DNA of 64,000 nt from Trabulsiella odontotermitis (GCF_030053895.1 NZ_CP125781.1:310001-374000), one strand, 5' to 3'. Counted from the first letter of the stretch, positions 8,275 through 16,820 are shown. Program-made: numbers and translations. The notes: generated by a model from the letters alone, not told the origin.

Positions 8275-9360
8275 ATGAAGACGTTTCCCCTCAAAAGCAT
8301 GTCGCTGGTTGAGGCCCAACAAAAACAGTTTGCGCTGGTGGACGCCATCTGCCGCCATTTCCCGGGGGCGACGTTCCTGAACGGCGGCGATCGGGGGCTG
8401 GTGCCAGGGCTTAACCAGCCGCAGGCGACGCAGCGCGTGGAAGCGGTGCTGGCGGATTTTTTCCACGCGCAAGCGGCAGTACTGGTGCAGGGCGCAGGGA
8501 CTGGCGCGATCCGCGCCGGGTTGGCGGCGCTGATCAAACCGGGGGGCAGATTACTCATCCATGATGCGCCGGTCTATCCGACCAGTGCCACGCTCATCGA
8601 GCAAATGGGTCTGTCGTTGATTCGGGTCGATTTCAATAACGCACGGGCGCTGGCGATGGCGCTCGCCCGTCAGCAACCGGATGCGGCGTTAGTGCAGCAT
8701 ACCCGGCAGCGGCCAGAGGACAGCTATGTTCTGGAGGATGTGCTGGCACAACTGGCGCAGGCCGGGATCCCCACGCTCACCGACGATAACTATGCGACGT
8801 TGAAAGTGGCGCAGATTGGCTGCGAATGTGGCGCGACGTTGTCGACCTTCTCCTGCTTTAAGCTGTTTGGCCCGGAAGGCGTCGGCGCGGTGATTGGCGA
8901 TGCGCATGCCGTGGCACGCATTCGCGCCATGATGTACTCCGGCGGCAGTCAGATCCAGGGGCCGCAGGCGCTGGAAGTGCTCCGCGGACTGGTGTTCGCG
9001 CCGGTAATGCATGCGGTGCAGTCAGAGGTGACGGAACGCCTGATGCTGGCGCTGAACCGGGGGGCAATTCCACAGGTGAAGCAGGCGACGATTGCCAATG
9101 CGCAGTCCAAAGTGCTGCTGGTGACTTTTCATCAACCAATAGCAGCACAGGTACTGGAAAAAGCCAGCCAGTTCGGGGCGCTGCCCTGGCCGGTGGGGGC
9201 GGAATCAAAATATGAACTTCCGCCACTGTTTTACCGGCTCTCCGGGACGTTCCGCGAGGCGAATCCGGGTATGGAGCACACGACCATTCGCATCAATCCT
9301 AACCTGTGTGGTGACGAGACGATCCTGCGGATTTTGCGCGAAAGCTGCGAAGGGATGTAG
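8275..9360 (+). CDS. yhfS: YhfS, PLP-dependent aminotransferase-like enzyme
   Basis: Fold type I PLP enzyme of 361 residues, similar to cysteine/methionine-metabolism and threonine-aldolase-type proteins. Landmarks are QGAGTGAIRAGL (phosphate-binding turn, near residue 70), LTDDNYA (cofactor Asp) and STFSCFKLFGPEGVG with the likely Schiff-base lysine near residue 200. Substrate unknown. A GTG three bases earlier is possible, but ATG at 8275 gives the E. coli length. Last gene of the yhf operon; it converges on cysG. Confidence 0.83.
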   Translation: MKTFPLKSMSLVEAQQKQFALVDAICRHFPGATFLNGGDRGLVPGLNQPQATQRVEAVLADFFHAQAAVLVQGAGTGAIRAGLAALIKPGGRLLIHDAPVYPTSATLIEQMGLSLIRVDFNNARALAMALARQQPDAALVQHTRQRPEDSYVLEDVLAQLAQAGIPTLTDDNYATLKVAQIGCECGATLSTFSCFKLFGPEGVGAVIGDAHAVARIRAMMYSGGSQIQGPQALEVLRGLVFAPVMHAVQSEVTERLMLALNRGAIPQVKQATIANAQSKVLLVTFHQPIAAQVLEKASQFGALPWPVGAESKYELPPLFYRLSGTFREANPGMEHTTIRINPNLCGDETILRILRESCEGM

Positions 9361-9373
9361 CGTGATACGCCCC

Positions 9374-9395
9374 CCCGGCAACCGTGGCTGCCGGG
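9374..9395. terminator. GC-rich hairpin between yhfS and cysG
   Basis: CCCGGCA (9374-9380) pairs with TGCCGGG (9389-9395) between the converging yhfS and cysG stops. There is no clear T-tract on either side, so it may act as a mRNA 3' end stabiliser, a REP-like unit or a weak terminator for both operons. Confidence 0.5.
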
Positions 9396-9404
9396 CGCGG
9401 CAAT

Positions 9405-10778
9405 TTAGTGATAAGAAAACCAGTTCAGTTTTTCACGCAGGCTGACCACGCGGCCGATGATAATCAATGACGGGCTGACGACCTGTTGCGCCAGTTCGCC
9501 AAGCTCCGCCAGCGTACCGTCCACCACACGCTGTTTGATAGCAGTGCCATTCTCCACCAGCGCAACTGGCATGTCTGCTTCCATTCCGTGTTCCAGCAGT
9601 TTTTGTTGAATGGTCGCGGCCTGATTCAACCCCATATAGAACACCAGCGTCTGCTTTTCGGCGGCCAGATTATGCCAGTCGAGTTCGCTGCCGGTTTTCA
9701 GGTGGCCGGTGACCAGACGAACGCTCTGCGCGTAGTCACGGTGCGTCAGTGGGATCCCCCCATAGGCGGAACAACCGGACGCGGCGGTGATCCCCGGTAC
9801 GACAGAGAATGGGATCCCGGCTTTGCACAGCGTCTCCAGCTCTTCGCCGCCGCGGCCGAAGATAAAGGGATCGCCGCCTTTCAGGCGCACCACGCGTTTG
9901 CCTTTCTGCGCCTCACGCAGCAGAATTTGATTGATCTCCTCTTGCGGTACGCAGTGATAACCGGCGCGCTTGCCGACAAACACGCGGTCAGCGTCGCGGC
10001 GCACCAGATTCATGATGTCATCGGAGACCAGACGGTCATAAACCACGATATCCGCCTGCTGGATCTGCTGCAGCCCTTTCAGGGTCAGCAACCCGGCATC
10101 ACCCGGCCCGGCACCCACCAGCACCACTTCGCCACGGTTATCCAGATCTTCGCTGAGCAACTGCTCGGTGGTTTCAGTAATGGCCTGTTGATCCTGATTC
10201 GCCAGCGACTGCGCCAGCCTGTCGTTCACAAACAGTTTTTCCCAGAAGCGGCGGCGTTCGCTCATCGTAGCGAACTGTTTTTTTACCCGCGCGCGCAACT
10301 GACCGGCATAGTGCGCCACCTGGCCCAGATGCTGCGGCAGGATCGCTTCCAGTTTTTCGCGCAGCAGACGCGCCAGCACCGGGGAAGTACCACCGGACGA
10401 GACGGCGACCATCAACGGCGAACGGTCGATGATTGACGGCATGATAAAGCTTGCCTGTTTTGGCGCATCGACCACGTTACAGAAAATACGGCGCGCTTCC
10501 GCCGCCTGACTGACCCGCTCGTTAACCTGTTCATCGTCGGTGGCGGCAATCACCAGCCAGCTGGTGTCGAGCAGGGATGGATTAAAATCGCCCTTCACCA
10601 GTGTCACGCTGCCGCTTTCAGCCCAGACGGTGAACTGAGGGACAACATCACGGGCATTGACGGTCAGTCGTGCGCCTGCATCCAGCAGCAATCTGGCCTT
10701 GCGCTCGGCAACATCGCCACCGCCGACCAGTAAACAGTCGCGATCGCGCAGTTGGCAGAATATTGGCAGGTGATCCAC
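9405..10778 (-). CDS. cysG: Siroheme synthase CysG
   Basis: Makes siroheme, the cofactor of nitrite and sulfite reductases, from uroporphyrinogen III. The 457 residues hold two parts: an N-terminal dehydrogenase/ferrochelatase with NAD-binding VGGGDVAERKARLLL (residues about 16-30) and the SSGGTSPV loop, and a C-terminal SAM-dependent uroporphyrinogen III methyltransferase beginning near residue 216 with VGAGPGDAGLLTLKG and later GGDPFIFGRGGEE. It starts with GTG, as in E. coli. It lies downstream of nirBD on the same strand, which couples cofactor supply to the nitrite reductase, but nirC is missing from the usual place between them. Confidence 0.97.
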   Translation of the reverse strand: MDHLPIFCQLRDRDCLLVGGGDVAERKARLLLDAGARLTVNARDVVPQFTVWAESGSVTLVKGDFNPSLLDTSWLVIAATDDEQVNERVSQAAEARRIFCNVVDAPKQASFIMPSIIDRSPLMVAVSSGGTSPVLARLLREKLEAILPQHLGQVAHYAGQLRARVKKQFATMSERRRFWEKLFVNDRLAQSLANQDQQAITETTEQLLSEDLDNRGEVVLVGAGPGDAGLLTLKGLQQIQQADIVVYDRLVSDDIMNLVRRDADRVFVGKRAGYHCVPQEEINQILLREAQKGKRVVRLKGGDPFIFGRGGEELETLCKAGIPFSVVPGITAASGCSAYGGIPLTHRDYAQSVRLVTGHLKTGSELDWHNLAAEKQTLVFYMGLNQAATIQQKLLEHGMEADMPVALVENGTAIKQRVVDGTLAELGELAQQVVSPSLIIIGRVVSLREKLNWFSYH

Positions 10779-10925
10779 GGGGTAACCTCACGGAATGAAC
10801 AAGAGAAATGCGGGGATGCGTCATGGCGGTAAGGATAACAGCAGTCATCGTCCGGAATACACGATTTTTCCTGCTGCTCTCCTTCTCCATTCATACGTTT
10901 TTGGTATTACTTATTCCCAAAACGA
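10779..10925 (-). other. nirD-cysG spacer lacking nirC
   Basis: This 147-base spacer is where nirC, the roughly 268-codon nitrite channel gene, lies in E. coli and Salmonella. I find no stretch that codes for NirC-like membrane segments in either strand; short open frames here overlap the cysG start and look like chance. A purine-rich GGAGAAGGAGAG stretch on the minus strand could be a leftover ribosome binding site. Confidence 0.6.
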
Positions 10926-11252
10926 TCAGGCCTTCAACTGTACCTGTCCGTCTTTAACGCGGGCATCAAAATGGGCGACGGAGTGGTTTTCGTCTTCCAT
11001 GCACTTGCCGTCGCGCAGGCGGAAGCGCTGTTTTTTCAGTGGGCTGGCGACCCATAGCTCACCGTCATGTTCGGCAATCAGACCGCGGGACAATACGCTG
11101 GCCTCGAAGAATGGATCGATGTTACTGATGGCAAACACCTGCTCGTCGCGGTGAGGGCGGAAAACCGCCACCTGCTGGTGGCCCAACAGGGCGCAGACGC
11201 CGGTTTTCGGCAGGATATCGTCGATACTGCAGATGGTTATCCACTGGCTCAT
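10926..11252 (-). CDS. nirD: Nitrite reductase (NADH) small subunit NirD
   Basis: Small subunit of the cytoplasmic NADH-dependent nitrite reductase that reduces nitrite to ammonium. The 108 residues have a Rieske-like fold but no CxH/CxxH cluster ligands, as expected for enterobacterial NirD, so it is not an electron carrier of its own. The ATG overlaps the nirB stop by four bases (ATGA), giving coupled translation. Confidence 0.95.
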   Translation of the reverse strand: MSQWITICSIDDILPKTGVCALLGHQQVAVFRPHRDEQVFAISNIDPFFEASVLSRGLIAEHDGELWVASPLKKQRFRLRDGKCMEDENHSVAHFDARVKDGQVQLKA

Positions 11253-13792
11253 GCGTTTTCCTCCACCAGAGTGACCGGAATGCGCTCATAGGGCGTGGCC
11301 GGGCGATGCTGTGCACGTTCAGGAACGATCTGCACATTCGGGTCGCGTTGGGTGCTGTTGATAAAGTGTCTGAAGCGAACCTGTGCCGCCGGGTTGTTGA
11401 CGGTTTCCGTCCATTCGCAGGCGAACGCCGCGCGCAGGCGTTCCAGCTCGGCTTCCAGTTGCGCGTTCAGGCCGAGTTTGTCGTCGATGATGACGCTCTT
11501 CAGGTAGTCGATGCCGCCTTCCATCGCGTCCAGCCACGGCGCGGTACGCGTCAGCTTATCGGCGGTGCGGATGTAAAACATCATGAAGCGATCGAGGTAG
11601 GTGATCAGTGTGTCGCGATCGAGGTCGGCAGCCAGCAGATCAGCGTGGCGTGGTTTCATCCCGCCGTTGCCGCAGACGTACAGGTTCCAGCCTTTCTCGG
11701 TAGCGATAATCCCCACATCTTTACCCTGCGCTTCTGCACATTCGCGGGTGCAGCCGGAGACGCCGAATTTCATTTTGTGCGGAGTGCGAATGCCCTTGTA
11801 GCGGTTTTCCAGCTCAACGCCGAAGCCGACGCTGTCGCCCACGCCATAACGGCACCAGGTGCTGCCGACGCAGGTTTTCGCCATACGCAGCGCTTTGGCG
11901 TATGCGTGACCCGTTTCGAAGCCAGCCTCAATCAACTGACGCCAGATTTCCGGCAGATCATCTTTCTGCGCGCCAAACAGACCGATACGCTGGGAACCGG
12001 TGATTTTGGTGTACAGGTTAAATTCGGCAGCGATGCGACCGACCGCTATCAGTCCTTCCGGAGTGATTTCGCCACCCGCAGAGCGCGGAATAACCGAATA
12101 GGTGCCATCTTTCTGGATGTTCGCCAGGAAGTTGTCGTTGGTATCCTGCAACGGCGTCAGTTCCGGTTTCAGGATATAGTCGTTCCAGCAGGAAGCCAGC
12201 AGGGAACCGACGGTCGGTTTACATACTTCGCAACCGTAGCCCTGACCGTGTTTTTCCAGCAGCTCGTCGAAGGTTTTGATGCCTTCCACGCGGATGAGGT
12301 GATACAGCTCCTGGCGCGAATAAGCAAAGTGTTCGCACAGGTTATGGTTCACTTCAATGCCCTGTTTCGCCAGCTCGGCATTCAGCACCTGCGTCACCAG
12401 CGGAATACAGCCGCCGCAGCCGGTTCCGGCTTTGGTTTCGGCTTTCAGCGCCGCCACGGTGTGGCAGCCTTTGTTGATGGCGGCGATCAGCGCACCTTTA
12501 GTAACGTCAAAGCAGGAGCAAATTTGCGCGCTGTCCGGTAGCTTATCCACCCCGATCGCCGGTTTACCGCCTGCGGCATGCGCGGGCAGGATCAGCGAGT
12601 CCGGGTTATCCGGCAGTTCGATGGCGTTCAGCACCAGTTGCAGCAGGTTGCCGTAGTCACTGGTATCGCCCACCAGCACCGCACCGAGCAGGGTTTTGTT
12701 GTCGGCGCTGACGATCAGCCGTTTATAAACTTCTTTGCTTTCGTCGAGGTAGACGTAGCTGCGGCACGCTGGCGTGCGGCCATGCGCATCGCCAATGCCA
12801 CCCACATCCACACCCAGCAGCTTCAGTTTGGCGCTAAGATCGGCACCTTCAAAGACGTTTTCGCGACCGATGATATGGTCAACCGCCACCTGCGCCATTT
12901 TGTAGCCCGGGGCCACCAGACCATACACGCGGTTGTTCCAGCTGGCGCATTCGCCGATGGCGTAGATATCCGGATCGGAAGTCTGGCAACAGTCGTTGAT
13001 CATGATGCCGCCACGCTGCGCAACTGCCAGACCGCACTGGGTGGCGAGTTTGTCGCGCGGACGAATGCCGGTTGAGAAGACAATAAAGTCGACTTCCAGC
13101 TCGCTGCCGTCAGCAAAGCGCATGGTTTTACGCGCGTCGGTGCCTTCCTGAACGATCTCTTTGGTGTTTTTACTGGTGTGTACGCGCACACCCATGCTTT
13201 CGATTTTACGTTTTAACTGCTCGCCGCCCATCTGGTCGAGCTGTTCCGCCATCAGCATCGGCGCGAACTCGATCACATGGGTTTCGACACCGAGGTTTTT
13301 CAGCGCGCCAGCGGCTTCCAGACCGAGCAGACCACCACCGACCACCGCGCCGCGTTTGCTGCGACGGGCACAGGATTCAATGGCATTGAGATCTTCTATG
13401 GTGCGGTAAACGAACGTGTCCTGCGTTTCTGAGCCTTTGATCGGCGGGATCCACGGATAAGAACCGGTCGCCATGATCAGCTTGTCGTAAAACACCGTGC
13501 GGCCCGCGCTGGAGTGGATCACTTTCTCCTGACGGTTGATGGTGATCGCCCGTTCACCGACCAGCACTTTAATGCCATGCTTCTCATAAAATCCTTCGCG
13601 GACCAGCGAAAGTTCTTCCGCTGTGTGATGAGAGAAGTAAGATGACAGGTGGACGCGGTCGTAGGCGATGCGGGGTTCTTCACAGAACACGGTAATGTCG
13701 AACTGGTCGGCGGGCGCTTTATCAAGGAGATCCTCAATAAAGCGGTGACCGACCATGCCGTTACCGATGATAGCGAGTCTGACTTTGCTCAT
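11249..13792 (-). CDS. nirB: Nitrite reductase (NADH) large subunit NirB
   Basis: Catalytic subunit of cytoplasmic NADH nitrite reductase, 847 residues as in E. coli. Domains in order: FAD/NAD(P)-binding oxidoreductase with GNGMVGHRFIEDLL at the N-terminus and a second dinucleotide fold GGGLLGLEAAGAL near residue 150; a BFD-like [2Fe-2S] domain near 424-460 (C-x-C and C-x2-C); and the sulfite/nitrite reductase siroheme part with cluster ligands in CVGSTWC near 640 and CTRECAEAQG near 680. Driven by an FNR- and NarL/NarP-controlled promoter and followed by nirD and cysG. Confidence 0.98.
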   Translation of the reverse strand: MSKVRLAIIGNGMVGHRFIEDLLDKAPADQFDITVFCEEPRIAYDRVHLSSYFSHHTAEELSLVREGFYEKHGIKVLVGERAITINRQEKVIHSSAGRTVFYDKLIMATGSYPWIPPIKGSETQDTFVYRTIEDLNAIESCARRSKRGAVVGGGLLGLEAAGALKNLGVETHVIEFAPMLMAEQLDQMGGEQLKRKIESMGVRVHTSKNTKEIVQEGTDARKTMRFADGSELEVDFIVFSTGIRPRDKLATQCGLAVAQRGGIMINDCCQTSDPDIYAIGECASWNNRVYGLVAPGYKMAQVAVDHIIGRENVFEGADLSAKLKLLGVDVGGIGDAHGRTPACRSYVYLDESKEVYKRLIVSADNKTLLGAVLVGDTSDYGNLLQLVLNAIELPDNPDSLILPAHAAGGKPAIGVDKLPDSAQICSCFDVTKGALIAAINKGCHTVAALKAETKAGTGCGGCIPLVTQVLNAELAKQGIEVNHNLCEHFAYSRQELYHLIRVEGIKTFDELLEKHGQGYGCEVCKPTVGSLLASCWNDYILKPELTPLQDTNDNFLANIQKDGTYSVIPRSAGGEITPEGLIAVGRIAAEFNLYTKITGSQRIGLFGAQKDDLPEIWRQLIEAGFETGHAYAKALRMAKTCVGSTWCRYGVGDSVGFGVELENRYKGIRTPHKMKFGVSGCTRECAEAQGKDVGIIATEKGWNLYVCGNGGMKPRHADLLAADLDRDTLITYLDRFMMFYIRTADKLTRTAPWLDAMEGGIDYLKSVIIDDKLGLNAQLEAELERLRAAFACEWTETVNNPAAQVRFRHFINSTQRDPNVQIVPERAQHRPATPYERIPVTLVEENA

Positions 13793-13850
13793 TTTAGCCT
13801 CGATTTCTTTTCTATTACCGCCTACCTTAACGATTCAGCAACCCTGCTTA

Positions 13851-13864
13851 TTGATGTAAATCAA
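13851..13864 (-). promoter_or_regulatory. FNR site of the nirB promoter
   Basis: TTGATGTAAATCAA is a perfect match to the FNR consensus TTGAT-N4-ATCAA. In E. coli this site is centred at -41.5, which here puts the transcription start near 13816, about 24 bases before the nirB start codon. The flanking sequence down to nirB is almost the same as the E. coli nir promoter. Confidence 0.9.
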
Positions 13865-13877
13865 ATGCGCCTTCACC

Positions 13878-13893
13878 TACCACTTAATGGGTA
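13878..13893 (-). promoter_or_regulatory. NarL/NarP 7-2-7 site of the nirB promoter
   Basis: TACCACT-TA-ATGGGTA is an inverted pair of NarL/NarP heptamers with 2-base spacing. Its centre is exactly 28 bases from the FNR site centre, the spacing of the -69.5 and -41.5 sites in E. coli, so nitrate/nitrite induction should be preserved. Confidence 0.85.
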
Positions 13894-13946
13894 TCTCTAT
13901 GATTTGTCAGGATTTTAATAAGTTGTGGAAAAGGCAGGCTTTTTTG

Positions 13947-13969
13947 TTTTGTACTTTTTGTGTACAAAA
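13947..13969. promoter_or_regulatory. Perfect palindrome upstream of codA-like gene
   Basis: TTTTGTAC (13947-13954) and GTACAAAA (13962-13969) form a perfect 8-7-8 inverted repeat, 64 bases before the codA start and about 55 bases beyond the NarL site of nirB. It looks like an operator for an unidentified regulator; it has no GC stem and no terminator role is evident. Confidence 0.5.
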
Positions 13970-14032
13970 TGAGGTGAAAAAACGCGCAGAGCAGACATGG
14001 CAGCATAATCCCGTATCCACAGGAGAGAAGGC

Positions 14033-15349
14033 ATGACAACCGCACCACTCTGGCTGATACAAAACGTCCATTTAGCGGATCGCGAGGGTTTATGGCAGAT
14101 AGCGATCGATAAAGGCCGTTTCGGCGCGATTACTCCTATGGGAGAAGCCAGAAACGAAAATTATGAAGTGCTGAATGCCCGTGGCGGACTGGCGATCCCG
14201 CCGTTTATCGAACCGCATATCCATCTTGATACCACTCAGACGGCTGGCGAACCGCACTGGAATCAGTCAGGCACGTTGTTTGAAGGGATTGAGCGCTGGG
14301 CTGAACGCAAGGCGTTGCTCAGTCACGCCGACGTCAAAGCCCGTGCCTGGAAAACGCTGAAGTGGCAAATCGCCAACGGCATCCAGTTTGTGCGCACCCA
14401 TGTGGATGTTTCTGACCCGACACTCACCGCACTGAAGGCGATGCTGGAAGTGAAGCAGGAGGTGGCGCCGTGGGTGGAGCTACAGATCGTGGCGTTTCCC
14501 CAGGAGGGGATCCTCTCTTATCCCAACGGCGAGGCATTGCTTGAAGAGGCGCTGAAGCTCGGCGCAGATGTGGTCGGGGCGATCCCGCATTTCGAATTTA
14601 CCCGCGAATATGGCGTTGAGTCGCTGCACATCGCCTTTGCGCTGGCGAAGAAATATGACCGGCCGCTGGATATCCATTGTGATGAAATTGACGACGAACA
14701 GTCGCGTTTTGTTGAAACCGTGGCCGCGCTGGCGCTTAAAGAGGGCATGGGCGCGCGTGTCACCGCCAGCCACACCACTGCCATGCACTCTTATAACGGC
14801 GCATACACGTCGCGTCTCTTCCGCCTGCTTAAGCTGTCAGGCATTAACTTTGTGGCTAACCCGCTGGTGAATATTCATCTGCAGGGACGCTTTGATGATT
14901 ACCCGAAACGCCGTGGCATCACGCGCGTAAAAGAGTTGCTGGCGGCGGACATTAACGTCTGCTTTGGTCATGATGACGTGTTCGATCCGTGGTACCCGCT
15001 GGGCACCGGCAATATGCTGCAGGTGTTGCATATGGGGCTGCATGTCTGCCAGATGATGGGTTATGGGCAAATCAATGACGGCCTGACGCTTATCACTCAC
15101 AACAGTGCGCGCACCTTCGGGCTGAAGGACTACGGCATCGCTACCGGAAACCCGGCGAACCTGGTGATACTGCCTGTGGAGAATGGTTTTGAAGCGGTAC
15201 GGACGCAGTCGCCGGTGCGCTGGTCAATTCGTCAGGGGAGAGTAATTGCCACGACCCAACTGGCGCAGACATGGGTGCAAACGGATAGTGGTGGAGAAGA
15301 GGTCTTTTTTACCCGCAACAGCCCCTTTGCCAGCGACAAAGGGGCATAA
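14033..15349 (+). CDS. codA: Cytosine deaminase-family protein (CodA type)
   Basis: Amidohydrolase that deaminates cytosine to uracil and ammonia (and related rings). The 438 residues are highly similar to E. coli CodA over the whole length: metal-binding HIH in EPHIHLDTTQ (His62, His64), IHCDEIDDE with the next ligand and catalytic Glu, ASHTTAMHSY, and FGHDDVFDPW with the catalytic Asp. CodA's partner, permease CodB, is absent here; the gene stands alone between nirB and tsgA. The C-terminus departs from E. coli CodA. A good ribosome binding site (AGGAGAGAAGG) precedes the ATG. It could be a second paralogue besides a codBA operon elsewhere. Confidence 0.88.
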   Translation: MTTAPLWLIQNVHLADREGLWQIAIDKGRFGAITPMGEARNENYEVLNARGGLAIPPFIEPHIHLDTTQTAGEPHWNQSGTLFEGIERWAERKALLSHADVKARAWKTLKWQIANGIQFVRTHVDVSDPTLTALKAMLEVKQEVAPWVELQIVAFPQEGILSYPNGEALLEEALKLGADVVGAIPHFEFTREYGVESLHIAFALAKKYDRPLDIHCDEIDDEQSRFVETVAALALKEGMGARVTASHTTAMHSYNGAYTSRLFRLLKLSGINFVANPLVNIHLQGRFDDYPKRRGITRVKELLAADINVCFGHDDVFDPWYPLGTGNMLQVLHMGLHVCQMMGYGQINDGLTLITHNSARTFGLKDYGIATGNPANLVILPVENGFEAVRTQSPVRWSIRQGRVIATTQLAQTWVQTDSGGEEVFFTRNSPFASDKGA

Positions 15350-15353
15350 AAGC

Positions 15354-16541
15354 TTAGTGAGACGCCGTTGCCGCCACGTTGTGCTGGCGATGGCGGGTAA
15401 CGAAGCCGAGAACGAAGCACATCACGAACACGACGGCGTACAGACCGTTCGCCGTCATCAGCGCCGCCTGTGGGCCGCTATGCGCAACGATCGGGCCAGT
15501 GACGACGAAGGTCAGCATGGTGCCGATGGTGCCGCAGGTCAGCACGAAGTTCACCAGTTTCGGTGAAGCCACTTTGGTTTGCTGAGAGCCGAGCGTGATG
15601 ATTGAGGTGTAAATGGCGCTGGAGAAGAAGCCGAGCGTCAGAATGAACCACGGCATGTGCTCCGGCGAACCGGTGATGAACAGGTACATCAGGACGGTCG
15701 CCATGCCGGCCAGTACAGTCAGAATGCGTTGCAGATCGAAGAAACGCAGAATGAAGCTGAACGCCCACATGCCGAACATGTATGACATCCAGAAGTCACT
15801 CACCAGTTTGCCTGCGTCGTTCAGGCTCATGCCCAGCCCTTTCGCATATTCCGGCACCCAGGAGATGAAGCCCAGTTGGCCGAGGATGTAGCACAGCGCG
15901 GCAATGGACAGAAACAGCACGCCAATGCCCCATTTCTCTTTCGCCACCGGCTCGTCGCTGACCTGCGCTTTTTTACCCAGTACCGGGAATTCACAGCCAA
16001 AGGTTAGCAGGAAGATAGCGACGTAGACCAGACCGATGCAGGCGTAAACCCAGTACCACTCAATGCTGCGCGCCAGTAAAATCGCGGCAACCATCGGGAA
16101 GATCATCCCGGCCATGCTGAAGAACGAGTCGGTGAATAACAGACGCGCGCCGCGCTGACGGCCTTCGTACATATGGGTAATCAGGAAGGTCCCGATCGAC
16201 ATGGTGATCCCGCTGACCAGACCCAGCACAAACATGGCGGCGGAAAACAGCGCCAGGCTGTGGCTGAGCATCAGGCCCGCAACGGCCAGCACCATCAGGA
16301 TAAAGCCAAATCGCAACTGTGTTTTTAATGGCACGATTTCCATCAGCCAGGCATTCAGAAAAATGGAAATCAGAATGCCTGCGTTGAGGAATGTGAATGT
16401 GTTACTCATACTGGATACAGGCAGATGGAAGTACTCCGCGATGTTCCCCATCACCATCCCGGTGACGATCACCAACGCGCCAGTGAGGGCGTAGGAGAAA
16501 AAGCTGATCCATGTAAGCTTGATTCGGTTGCTGTTAGTCAT
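15354..16541 (-). CDS. tsgA: MFS transporter TsgA
   Basis: Major facilitator protein of 395 residues with about 12 hydrophobic segments; substrate unknown, although the Salmonella gene was found as tellurite/selenite- and growth-phase-regulated. The start MTNSNRIKLTWISF is the one conserved in E. coli; an upstream in-frame ATG at 16580 would add 13 poorly conserved residues. It converges on the codA-like gene with only 4 bases between stops, so there is no room for a separate terminator. Confidence 0.93.
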   Translation of the reverse strand: MTNSNRIKLTWISFFSYALTGALVIVTGMVMGNIAEYFHLPVSSMSNTFTFLNAGILISIFLNAWLMEIVPLKTQLRFGFILMVLAVAGLMLSHSLALFSAAMFVLGLVSGITMSIGTFLITHMYEGRQRGARLLFTDSFFSMAGMIFPMVAAILLARSIEWYWVYACIGLVYVAIFLLTFGCEFPVLGKKAQVSDEPVAKEKWGIGVLFLSIAALCYILGQLGFISWVPEYAKGLGMSLNDAGKLVSDFWMSYMFGMWAFSFILRFFDLQRILTVLAGMATVLMYLFITGSPEHMPWFILTLGFFSSAIYTSIITLGSQQTKVASPKLVNFVLTCGTIGTMLTFVVTGPIVAHSGPQAALMTANGLYAVVFVMCFVLGFVTRHRQHNVAATASH

Positions 16542-16663
16542 TGACTGGCCTGTGAATGGAAGTGTAAAGCGCATTGACATCGCGCTGAGCGAACAGATTT
16601 TATTCGTTCGGGTGATGTAATTAAATGTTTATTCTGAAATGAAGAGAGCATTGCAAACATTTT

Positions 16664-16679
16664 CGTGATTGATGTCACG
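16664..16679. promoter_or_regulatory. CRP-like site between tsgA and ppiA
   Basis: CGTGA-TTGATG-TCACG is a symmetric 4/5 + 4/5 match to the CRP consensus TGTGA-N6-TCACA. It sits in the 279-base divergent region; E. coli ppiA is known to have CRP-cAMP controlled promoters, so the site probably serves ppiA. Confidence 0.6.
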
Positions 16680-16820
16680 TTTTTAGGACAGAAAAACCGG
16701 GGCTCAGGCCGTTACAATTGTGTCTGTCAGGTAAAATTAGGTAAATCACTGGCCTGGGGTGAGAAGGCTCTTTAGAATCAAGCCACTCGCTACTGTTACT
16801 GCACCCGTTAAGGAACACGC

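Noticed and set aside
10648..10894. Short open frames over the cysG start, considered as a nirC remnant
   Set aside because: Translations show no membrane segments and no NirC similarity; they mostly overlap cysG in other frames.
11306..12541. 411-codon open frame antisense to nirB
   Set aside because: Mirror frame of a highly biased gene; composition is that of a shadow and nirB is certain.
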